20,381 nt of DNA, taken from assembly GCA_046497505.1 (NCBI GenBank), contig JAWOFN010000029.1, forward strand, positions 1 to 20,381, read 5' to 3'. The notes below the pieces were generated by a model. It was not told where the DNA came from. It worked only from the letters and a program-made list of their open reading frames with translations, and ran no database searches. This DNA is from JAWOFN01 sp046497505 [NCBI: bacterium]. GTDB lineage: Bacteria > Blakebacterota > Blakebacteria > Blakebacterales. Position 1 is the stretch's first letter. Each line of letters opens with the position of its first letter. Position numbers and translations under genes: made by a program. Below are positions 15,001-20,381 of this stretch, piece after piece.

Positions 15001-16306
15001 GACCGAGCACGGCCAGGGTCAGCGCCACGGCGATGAGCCATCCCACCAGGTCCCGCCCACCGGGGAGGAAACTCACCCTGACCCAGAACCAGGTGGGCGC
15101 GAAACGGTAGAGGTCCTGCAGCAGGGCGAGGCCGAGCCCCCAGATCAGCAACATCCCGGGAAGGAGCAGCAGCGGGGGCAGGCGTCGGAGGAGGTCCTCC
15201 TCCCCCCTGCTGCTGCGGCGACGGACGTCGGCGAACCAGAGCCCCACCCCGGCCGCCGCCACCGCCACGAACGCCTGGTTGGTCAGGCCGTATCCGCTCC
15301 AGGAGGGAGCGATGAGTCCGATCTCCAGGGGACGCGCCGCCTTTCCCGCCACAAGCGGGAGGGAGAAGACGTAGAGGAGCGGGGCCGCGGCCCACCCCCG
15401 GCTGAGAGCGTCGTCCCGGAGGAGCAGTGCGAGTACCGAGGCCAGACCGAGGAGCAGGAGGAGGAGCTGGGCCGTCCGTCGTCCCGGATAGGGCATGGTC
15501 TCCGGGGTCCAGGGTGCCACGGTGAGGACCGGCTCCCCTCCCCCAGGCGGGGGCACGGCCCGGACCCGCCTGGCCAGCCGGTCGGGGAGCAGTTCCTCCA
15601 GGAGGGGCCGGGCATCGGGGGCGGGTCCCGGGGTCCCCGGTGATCGGAAGAGCAGGCCGGTCACCACCACCGTACCCCGGGGGGTCTGGAGGGTCCGGGT
15701 CCCCCGGACCGCCAGACTGTCCCCGCCGACCACGAACCCGCCGGCACCTCCCTCTTCTCCGGCCACCAGGTAGGGCGACCCGGCCCAGGCCGCCAGACGG
15801 CCGTTCTCGAAGAGGGCGACGGCCGCCGCCTCGCCCACCTGCCTTCCCGCCTGCTCCCGCCAGGCAGAGGTCAGCAGGTCCCCCGCACCCCGTTCCCGGA
15901 GGGCGGGTGCCTGGAGCACCTCCGCGATCCCCTCCGCGGCACGGCCGAGGACCCGGGCAGACTCCTCCACCGCTTCCGACAGCCGTTGCCGGTCCCGGGC
16001 ATCGGTACGTGCCAGGAGATCGTCCGAGGGATGGAGCGGCAGCAGGAACGTACCCGCCACGGCGGCCGCGGCCGCCGCCGCCGTCAGCCATCCCGCCGGC
16101 CCCACGGCCCGGACCGCCGGGTCCTTCCCCCCCGCGGCCAGGGGCCAGAGGAGCAGCGCAGGGAGCAGCCCCCAGGGGAGAAAGCCGCCCCAACCCAGGT
16201 AGAGGGCGGCGGCCAGGGCCGCCAGGGAGAACCACACGTGACGGAAGGCACGTTCACGCCGGTAGGTCGTGGAATCGGCAGGCGGGCGTACCGGGGAGGG
16301 GTGCAT
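12092..16306 (-). CDS. Very large membrane-embedded sensor histidine kinase (NtrY-like core)
   Basis: This 1404-residue protein ends in a complete kinase core: HAMP (about 1122-1175, ARRISRPIGALT), H-box AHEIKNPLTPMQL with His1193, N-box LIRNALDAM with Asn1310, G1 DTGEGI with Asp1338, and the G2 box TDGTGLGLAITRAV. The H-box is NtrY-like. The roughly 1100 residues before it are unusual: three hydrophobic segments near the N-terminus (about 22-90), an extracytoplasmic region (about 90-275), a cluster of about eight membrane segments (about 278-520), a second large soluble region (about 520-795), two more membrane helices, a third sensor region (about 870-1095) and a final helix before HAMP. 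I recognise none of the sensor domains. I chose the ATG at 16306; a TTG at 16342 would add 12 residues, and neither has a well-spaced ribosome site. No response regulator is adjacent, so its partner lies elsewhere. Confidence 0.92.
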   Translation of the reverse strand: MHPSPVRPPADSTTYRRERAFRHVWFSLAALAAALYLGWGGFLPWGLLPALLLWPLAAGGKDPAVRAVGPAGWLTAAAAAAAVAGTFLLPLHPSDDLLARTDARDRQRLSEAVEESARVLGRAAEGIAEVLQAPALRERGAGDLLTSAWREQAGRQVGEAAAVALFENGRLAAWAGSPYLVAGEEGGAGGFVVGGDSLAVRGTRTLQTPRGTVVVTGLLFRSPGTPGPAPDARPLLEELLPDRLARRVRAVPPPGGGEPVLTVAPWTPETMPYPGRRTAQLLLLLLGLASVLALLLRDDALSRGWAAAPLLYVFSLPLVAGKAARPLEIGLIAPSWSGYGLTNQAFVAVAAAGVGLWFADVRRRSSRGEEDLLRRLPPLLLLPGMLLIWGLGLALLQDLYRFAPTWFWVRVSFLPGGRDLVGWLIAVALTLAVLGLTGGLGLVVVRRWGLRGRLAAGGAALTGGALAGGLGVWSGGVPAGGLIALAGQLGSTWLLERSPRAPALPVLMGMALLGAGVQLPVRWQLGSVLTRDTVERAASSLSTGGVGLDNSSLERLRGELRRKVGPAIESLGSEKGEGDRLAYLLWEGFRIPPGETAGGVQMVDRRGRVSGSFETVPDLFLHGSLDSLRQRVARGRGQLLLLGGAPASFGEETLVAAVPGGEGGVLAAVRRRPLAFLAVGEERLWVLPDAGGSAERSGRLAGSLYVRTFDEAYRLLSQPVNPALAPASVSVPPEVVDRLRGEGEGVWHRRGGWTGGAVEYYFRLRAPSVHPPVPGSAVTAEGRAERRVASLGMVRPGLWGRVVETLHLLVLFAGTVLLLAWLPALLLSGRGLSLRRRLSRVSFRTRLLIPLLVVSLVPMVALWLLTRAFALNRETANWEEGLDRSLRDTSRQLLDSTERWAAELAREAERGTRYPREEQIPGAQWAVYDPGIARVAGTLTDTLADRIPVREAVMGRGPASFMVLTGSDLWSVAVVPVGAGYARGAALAARPVDRALLRDAVGGVPWQADLFLDGQLRLSTESAPYTAGILPPVLPPEADLVTSRGREAGGFEWGEARGMRYLRAWRPLTDYTGMPVAAVSQRRFGLWGLNDPELSRLFSTVASVYLLLVAAVTVVALLVARRISRPIGALTASAIRVSGGDLDTSIPVTRGDEVGGLQKAFRQMVIALRESRDRIAQAERERAWQEMARQVAHEIKNPLTPMQLNAQFLRRAWDEDAEDLDRILREATDSIVEQVEELRRIANEFSTYARLPSVRREPVDLNTPLQEAISLFAPTLPDGVEVVRDLDPLLPEVPLDAEQIRRVAINLIRNALDAMGEEGTLTVRTGQDAEGVWLQVSDTGEGIAAEVQERLFEPYFSTKTDGTGLGLAITRAVVDAHGGTVEVDSRPGRGTSFTAHFPAAGGRG

Positions 16307-16380
16307 GTCCTCAGAAGTACAGGGGGAGGTCCTGAGCGTCAACTCCCGGTGAGGGGGGGCCGCCGGTCCCGGATCGGGAG

Positions 16381-16409
16381 GGACCGGTGCCCGCTATGGG
16401 CACCGGTCC
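16381..16409 (-). terminator. Perfect 12-bp hairpin after the FadL-like gene
   Basis: GGACCGGTGCCC (16381-16392) and GGGCACCGGTCC (16398-16409) pair without mismatch around a GCTAT loop, 38 bases past the stop of the FadL-like gene and 74 bases before the kinase start. No T-tract follows on either strand. It is probably a terminator or a 3'-end stabilising structure. Confidence 0.55.
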
Positions 16410-16447
16410 CAGCTCCGTGGTACGGGATAGACCGATGGATGCTGCTC

Positions 16448-17731
16448 TCAGAACCGGTATCCGAAGCTGACGACGAATCGTCCGCTCTCGTACCGCTCGC
16501 TGGTCGTCCCGCTCAGCGTCTCCCACCGGGTCTGGACATAGGTCAGGTCCAGACTGACAGCCGGATCGATGGGCAGACCGACTCCCAGCGTATAGTGCTC
16601 ACGGTCGCGGGGCACATCCACCCCCGCAGGCCGGAAGAGGAGGGGCGCCCACTGGTATCCCCCCCGGACGATGAAGCTGCCGGGCAGGGCCATCTCGGCC
16701 CCCCCGCCCCAGGTCCAGAGCGGTTCGTAGTTGTCGACGAAATAGTCGACCGGGAACCCGTCGTACGGCGGCTCGCTGTACTCCGCCTGCCCGTAGTCCA
16801 CATATCGGCCACCGCCTGTGAGGGTCACACCCCCCAGGGAGACCGCGGCCCCCAGCTCGAACTCGTAGGGGAGGAGCAGCTTGTAGCTGAACACCCCGCT
16901 CTCGTCCTGGGTGAGGTCCGAGGTCCCGTCGTCGTAGTAGAGCACCTCGCTCTGGTACCAGTGCTCGGTGATCTCCACCGAGTGGGGGAGCCGGACGCTT
17001 GCACCCACCGAGAAAGCCTGTATCGGACGCCAGAGCCCCCCCAGGGTCATGCGCAGCCCCGTCCCCCTGTAGGAGTACTCGATACCGTCGTCCCAGTCGT
17101 GCCCGTCGTAGGGCGTCCACACATCTTCGGTGTCGGTCGCCTCCAGCAGGTACTGGTACTCGTTGGTCCCGGCGGTGGCCTGGAGGCTGCCTCCCAGATA
17201 GAAGCCCTGGGCGAGTTCCACGCTCACCCCCGCTCCGTATCCGTAGACCGCACCGCGATCCGCGTCACGGGCCCATATCCAGCTCTCCCCCAGGTCGGGG
17301 TCGTCGGAGGTGTTGTACCCCTCCACCTTGTATCGGCTGTCCAGGTCACGTACCCGATAGGCACCCAGAGCGAACACCAAGCTCCCCTGCCGGGTGGGTA
17401 TGGGGTAGACCACACCCAGGGCGTCCAGGCCGGTGCTGGTGAGATCCGCCGAGGAGGGCCCGCCGAAGTAGCGTGTACGGACGGTGGAGGAGCGGTGGGT
17501 GAGGCTCCCGTCCACCCGGACCCGCCGGGCGACCCCCAGGACCGCCGGATTGTAGTAGAGACTGTGGAAGTCCCCGCCGAGGGCCTGATACGCCTCGCCG
17601 AGGGCCAGCGCCCGAGCACCCACACCGGCCCCGCCGGTGGCGAGGGGTTCGGGGCTCTGGGCCGCGGCCGGACCCGCCAGGACCCCGGCCAGGACCAGCG
17701 AAGCTGCGATGTGTGTCCATCGATACCTCAT
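16448..17731 (-). CDS. PorV/FadL-like (OMPP1/UPF0164-type) outer-membrane protein
   Basis: This 427-residue protein has a clear signal peptide (MRYRWTHIAASLVLAGVLAG, then PAAAQ). The mature N-terminus contains GGAGVGARALALGEAYQAL and SLYYNPAVLG, the small-residue and N-P-A motifs of the PorV/PorQ and FadL/OMPP1 barrel families. Alternating beta strands fill the rest, ending in SGRFVVSFGYRF with a C-terminal phenylalanine, the usual signal for outer-membrane insertion. The ATG at 17731 has a strong GGGAGG site. The gene lies 58 bases after the aromatic-rich lipoprotein and is followed by a hairpin, so the two likely form one unit. FadL members pass hydrophobic compounds; PorV members anchor secreted proteins. 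The sequence alone does not decide between these. Confidence 0.85.
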   Translation of the reverse strand: MRYRWTHIAASLVLAGVLAGPAAAQSPEPLATGGAGVGARALALGEAYQALGGDFHSLYYNPAVLGVARRVRVDGSLTHRSSTVRTRYFGGPSSADLTSTGLDALGVVYPIPTRQGSLVFALGAYRVRDLDSRYKVEGYNTSDDPDLGESWIWARDADRGAVYGYGAGVSVELAQGFYLGGSLQATAGTNEYQYLLEATDTEDVWTPYDGHDWDDGIEYSYRGTGLRMTLGGLWRPIQAFSVGASVRLPHSVEITEHWYQSEVLYYDDGTSDLTQDESGVFSYKLLLPYEFELGAAVSLGGVTLTGGGRYVDYGQAEYSEPPYDGFPVDYFVDNYEPLWTWGGGAEMALPGSFIVRGGYQWAPLLFRPAGVDVPRDREHYTLGVGLPIDPAVSLDLTYVQTRWETLSGTTSERYESGRFVVSFGYRF

Positions 17732-17732
17732 G

Positions 17733-17779
17733 ACAGACCTCCCTCCTTCCCTGCCGTTCTGCCCGCTCCTGCGGTCTGT
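17733..17779 (-). promoter_or_regulatory. Inverted repeat overlapping the ribosome site of the FadL-like gene
   Basis: On the minus strand ACAGACC (17773-17779) can pair with GGTCTGT (17733-17739), and the second arm overlaps the GGGAGG ribosome site of the ATG at 17731. The 33-base loop is long. If it forms in RNA it would partly hide the start; it may also be chance. Confidence 0.3.
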
Positions 17780-17789
17780 GTGCTCCCCG

Positions 17790-19358
17790 TCACTCCGCCC
17801 CCGGGGGTTTGACCTTCCCCTTGCCGCCGGTGGGGGGCCGACTCGTCTTCGGGGGCCGGCTCGTCTTCGGCGGCCGGCTCACTTTGACCCGGGTCGGCGG
17901 TCGGCTGGTCGTCCGCGGCGGCCGGGTCACCGTGGGTCGGCTGCCGGTCGTGGTCCGCGGCGGCCGCGTCACCGTGGGTCGGCTGCCGGTCGTGGTCCGC
18001 GGCGGCCGCGTCACCGTGGGCCGGCTGCCGGTCGTGGTCCGCGGCGGCCGCGTCACCGTGGGCCGGCTGCCGGTCGTGGTCCCGGGCACGGCGAGCTTCG
18101 GATCGGGGCGCCGTATCCTGACCCGGGCACCCGTCGCCCTCCGGGCCAGCTCGCCCGGCGTGTCCCGGATGATGCGGACGGAGCTGTCCCGGTCCGGCCC
18201 GCCCACGATCGTGCCGGGCACCTTGATGTCCCCGACCGTCGTACCGCCCCCCCTGGAGGGAGGACGCCGCCGGTCCTTGCCTCCGGCAGCCCCGGCACCG
18301 GGCTGCGTCGTCCCGCCGCCGTCCCTTCTCCGCGGTGCGCGGGTCCCGGGGACACCGGATCTTGTCCGGGCCCCGCTGCCGCCGACCGCCGCACTCCCCC
18401 GTCCCGTCCTCGGTGTGCCGCCGGAGGTCCTGCCACGCGGTGTCCTGGCGTCACCCAGGGCGGGGGTTCCCCTGGAAGTCCCGCCCTCCCCCCGGGTACC
18501 GCTCGCCACGGTACCCCGCGGGGTACGGGTATCCACCAGCCCCCTCCTTCGGTCCGCCGGCCGCCGCTCGTAAGACCGGTCCACGACCGTGGTGGGCCGG
18601 TGATAACCCCACCACCCGTAGTCGTCCGCGTACCAGGGGCTGTAGGCGTAGTACGGCTCCCAGTAGGGACGGTGCCACGGATCCCAGTGAGGGGGGTACC
18701 ACCAGCTGGCGTGCCAGTAGGCCCAGCGGGGAGCATCCCAGTAGGGGTCCCAGTAGGTGAAGGTCACCCGGCCGGGCCAGTACGGCTCGCACCACCAGTA
18801 GTCCCAGTAGTAGGGGTCGTACCAGTAGGGCTGGTAGGTGCCGAACGCGAAGTCGAACCCGCCCCAATGCCACCCCACACTCCAAGAGAAACCCCTGCGG
18901 TGCGGCCAGGGACCCCGGTGGTAGCTGTTATAGAGGTACCAGTCCACGTAGATGCGCCGGACCCAGGGCCGGCGATAGTAGGCCACGCTTTCCAGGGGTG
19001 CCTCGTATACGTACTCCTCGTACGCTCCCTGGTCCTCGTTGTAGGCCACCCGGTAATCCACGCCCACATGGCTCCCTGCGTGGTAGGGGTCGTAGTCCGG
19101 CTCGTAGCCTTCGGCCCGGACCCCCACACCCGGCTGAGACCCGGCGGAGGGCTCCTCCGCATCCCAGGCAGCGGCCTCCGTCCCCCTCTCTTCCAGCGGG
19201 TGACGGTCGGAGGTCCGGTAGGCGGCTCCTCCGGTGGCGAGCACGGTATAGCAGCCGTTCAGGAGCAGCAGCAGGGCGATGAGCCCCACCATGATCACGG
19301 TCCCCTTCCAGGCACCCGTGCCCCGCTCTCTCTGGTCCCGGCGATCTCTGCGGTACAT
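17790..19358 (-). CDS. Aromatic-rich lipoprotein with repetitive Arg/Thr/Pro tail
   Basis: This 522-residue protein has a basic N-terminus, a hydrophobic segment (residues about 19-33) and a lipobox LLNGC with Cys36 as the probable lipidated residue. Residues about 132-250 are extraordinarily rich in Trp and Tyr, mixed with Pro, Asp and His (for example PYWYDPYYWDYWWCEPYWPG). The rest is low-complexity Arg/Gly/Thr/Pro sequence, including tandem copies of TTTGSRPTVTRPPR (about 426-485) and a short TSRPPK repeat near the end. The ATG at 19358 is supported by AGGTGG five bases upstream and puts the lipobox at a normal distance; the longer open frame upstream to 19613 has no such support. A sigma-54-like box lies about 60 bases upstream. 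I recognise no family. It may coat or bind something in the envelope, or stack against polysaccharide, but this is speculation. It is followed by the FadL-like gene. Confidence 0.85.
   Translation of the reverse strand: MYRRDRRDQRERGTGAWKGTVIMVGLIALLLLLNGCYTVLATGGAAYRTSDRHPLEERGTEAAAWDAEEPSAGSQPGVGVRAEGYEPDYDPYHAGSHVGVDYRVAYNEDQGAYEEYVYEAPLESVAYYRRPWVRRIYVDWYLYNSYHRGPWPHRRGFSWSVGWHWGGFDFAFGTYQPYWYDPYYWDYWWCEPYWPGRVTFTYWDPYWDAPRWAYWHASWWYPPHWDPWHRPYWEPYYAYSPWYADDYGWWGYHRPTTVVDRSYERRPADRRRGLVDTRTPRGTVASGTRGEGGTSRGTPALGDARTPRGRTSGGTPRTGRGSAAVGGSGARTRSGVPGTRAPRRRDGGGTTQPGAGAAGGKDRRRPPSRGGGTTVGDIKVPGTIVGGPDRDSSVRIIRDTPGELARRATGARVRIRRPDPKLAVPGTTTGSRPTVTRPPRTTTGSRPTVTRPPRTTTGSRPTVTRPPRTTTGSRPTVTRPPRTTSRPPTRVKVSRPPKTSRPPKTSRPPTGGKGKVKPPGAE
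17830..17880 (-). repeat. Short tandem repeat encoding TSRPPK
   Basis: Roughly 18-base units resembling CGGCTCGTCTTCGGCGGC occur about three times near the 3' end of the lipoprotein gene and encode TSRPPK/T steps. The copies differ by a few bases, so the array is older or less homogenised than the neighbouring 42-base repeat. Confidence 0.6.
17903..18082 (-). repeat. 42-bp tandem repeat in the lipoprotein gene
   Basis: Units begin at 17939, 17981, 18023 and 18065 (plus-strand GGCTGCCGGTCGTGGTCC...) with an exact 42-base period. The last is partial, and a shorter 36-base variant starts at 17903. Neighbouring copies are nearly identical, differing at a T/C position, and each encodes TTTGSRPTVTRPPR. 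Because 42 is a multiple of three, copy-number change would keep the reading frame. Confidence 0.93.
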
Positions 19359-19644
19359 GGTTACCACCTCTCGAATGGCATCGACGGTCAGGCCGTCCTT
19401 CCCGCCCTCGAAGACTATCAAAAGGCGTGCCAGGGATCGCAGGGGAGAGGAGACCGTCTCTCCGGATGCTTGCAGGAGGCTGCATAACACACTGTGCCGC
19501 TTATCGTTAGGAGATTCGAAGTGCTCGCCGACCAGCAGGAGGATCGGAGCGCATCCGGGCCTCCCCCACCCCCACCCGGCGCGCAGCGGGGAACGGGCGT
19601 CCCCATGATGCACCAGTCTGTCCCCGCCCTGTGGTGCGATCGCG
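19359..19644. other. Intergenic stretch, 286 bases
   Basis: The stretch contains the sigma-54-like box at 19417-19432 and a weak dyad GCACCA/TGGTGC (19610-19615 and 19632-19637) just past the stop of the hypothetical gene, which could be a poor terminator. An open frame continues upstream of the lipoprotein start to 19613, but it lacks a ribosome site at its far start. I see no RNA gene or small coding gene here that I can defend. Confidence 0.6.
19417..19432 (-). promoter_or_regulatory. Sigma-54-like promoter of the lipoprotein gene
   Basis: The minus strand reads TGGCACGCCTTTTGAT. The -24 element is perfect (TGGCACG, preceded by C) and the -12 element is TTGAT instead of TTGCW, a single mismatch at the conserved C. 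The predicted start near 19406 would give a leader of about 48 bases before the ATG at 19358, much like the pilA arrangement. The missing C at -12 lowers confidence. Confidence 0.5.
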
Positions 19645-20364
19645 CTACATGCGGGGCTCCCGGACCAGGGCGGCCAGGATCCGTTCCAGCTGGTCCCGGC
19701 GCTCGCTCTCCCCCCGGGGAAGGCGGTTCATGAAGGCAACGTAGTAGTCCACCACGTCCTGGACCTCGGTGGTCCGCCGGTAGAGGAAACCCTCTTCCCG
19801 GGCCTCCAGCCGAAGCAGACGCTTGTCGGAGAGATCGGCTGCGACGCCCTGCAGGTCCCCGAGCCCTCCCCGGAAACCGGGGGCCAGGCGGCCGTACCAT
19901 TCGAAGATGGTCAGCCCCCTGTGGTCGTCCAGCGCGGCGAAGGCCAGGACCTCCTCGTAGGTCAGGTCCATCTCGGGGGGTTCGACCGCGTCCGGGTCCC
20001 GCCCCAGGAGCCTGTTCCAGGCCTCGGTCCCCAGATCGGCCAGGAGTCTCGCCCCCGCGGCCGCCAGTCCCGCCACGGGCATCATGGGCTCTCCGCGCAG
20101 TTCCTGTATGCTGCCCGGTCGGGGGGCCGGCTCCAGGATCCCGTGGTCCTTCGGGGCGTCCCGGGCGGCCTCCATGGCCTGGTCCGCCAGCCACTCCAGC
20201 CTCGCCTGGGCCCACAGCAGGGTGTCCACCACGGTGGCGGAGGGATCCCCCAGGGGATGATACCCTCCCCCGGCCAGGGCCTCCCGGATGGGGCTGGAGG
20301 CCCGGGTCCTTGCAAGGGCGCGGGTATCCATCTCCGGGAGCGGGACCGGAGGGGGGCCGCTCAC
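19645..20364 (-). CDS. Hypothetical protein (start may lie outside the window)
   Basis: I do not recognise this 239-residue protein. It is soluble-looking, mostly helical and rich in charged residues, with no signal peptide or membrane helix. Visible features are an acidic PPEMDLTYEEVLAFAALDDHRGL stretch in the middle and a C-terminal YRRTTEVQDVVDYYVAFMNRLPR segment that looks like paired helices. The GTG at 20364 has GGGAGG 11 bases upstream, which is rather far. The frame is also open to the window edge, so the true start may be farther upstream; an internal ATG 11 codons in is another option. It ends at a TAG at 19645 and lies 286 bases from the next gene, so it probably belongs to a separate unit. 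Confidence 0.7.
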   Translation of the reverse strand: MSGPPPVPLPEMDTRALARTRASSPIREALAGGGYHPLGDPSATVVDTLLWAQARLEWLADQAMEAARDAPKDHGILEPAPRPGSIQELRGEPMMPVAGLAAAGARLLADLGTEAWNRLLGRDPDAVEPPEMDLTYEEVLAFAALDDHRGLTIFEWYGRLAPGFRGGLGDLQGVAADLSDKRLLRLEAREEGFLYRRTTEVQDVVDYYVAFMNRLPRGESERRDQLERILAALVREPRM

Positions 20365-20381
20365 CCAGTCCGGGACCTCCC

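Noticed and set aside
12119-15643. An 1174-codon open frame on the plus strand opposite the histidine kinase
   Set aside because: Composition is Pro/Arg/Gly/His-rich with no recognisable motif, while the minus strand has complete kinase boxes. Such mirror frames are expected at this GC content.
16314-16342. TTGACG and TACTTC with a 17-base spacer before the kinase, suggesting a leaderless transcript
   Set aside because: The -10 element matches TATAAT at only two positions and lacks the key final T, so it is too weak to call.
19359-19613. An 85-residue N-terminal extension of the lipoprotein
   Set aside because: It would bury the lipobox more than 120 residues in and has no ribosome site. 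The ATG at 19358 has one and places the signal normally.

Overview
The window comes from the chromosome of a high-GC, diderm (Gram-negative-type) bacterium. It shows signal-peptide outer-membrane barrels, a lipoprotein with a lipobox, a TonB/ExbB/ExbD energy-transducing set and type IV pilus assembly genes. All supported genes lie on the minus strand, so the window reads biologically from right to left. Gene styles (PorV/FadL-like barrel, long TPR protein beside a TonB set, very large membrane-embedded histidine kinase, pilins with fibronectin-type domains) suggest Gemmatimonadota or a neighbouring FCB-type phylum. That placement is inference only. No rRNA, tRNA, CRISPR array, transposase or integrase was seen.

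Layout in transcription order. (1) 20364-19645: a hypothetical protein that may begin outside the window. (2) A 286-base intergenic stretch holding a sigma-54-like promoter (19417-19432). (3) A two-gene envelope unit: an aromatic-rich lipoprotein with a tandemly repeated tail (19358-17790) and a PorV/FadL-like outer-membrane protein (17731-16448), followed by a 12-bp hairpin. (4) A 1404-residue histidine kinase with a very large membrane-embedded sensor region (16306-12092) and no response regulator in view. (5) A tightly packed five-gene operon, 11956-5306: a roughly 26-unit TPR protein, an outer-membrane barrel with a TonB-receptor-like C-terminus but no recognisable plug, ExbB, ExbD and TonB. 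(6) A type IV pilus locus: pilA under a near-consensus sigma-54 promoter (5119-5134) with its own terminator, then prepilin peptidase, a GspH/FimT-like pilin, a PilV-like pilin and a PilW-like pilin that runs off the left edge.

How they may work together. The pilus locus supplies a major pilin, its processing enzyme and three minor pilins. The last minor pilin carries an EF-hand-like calcium loop and at least five fibronectin-III-like units, so it may act as an adhesive or calcium-sensing tip or shaft component. The TPR-barrel-ExbB-ExbD-TonB operon looks like a self-contained proton-motive-force machine coupling the inner membrane to one dedicated outer-membrane barrel, with the TPR protein as a periplasmic partner. 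The strongest candidates for something undescribed are this operon with its plug-less barrel, the PilW-FN3 fusion with a two-domain super-repeat, and a possible sigma-54 link between the pilus gene and the aromatic-rich lipoprotein.
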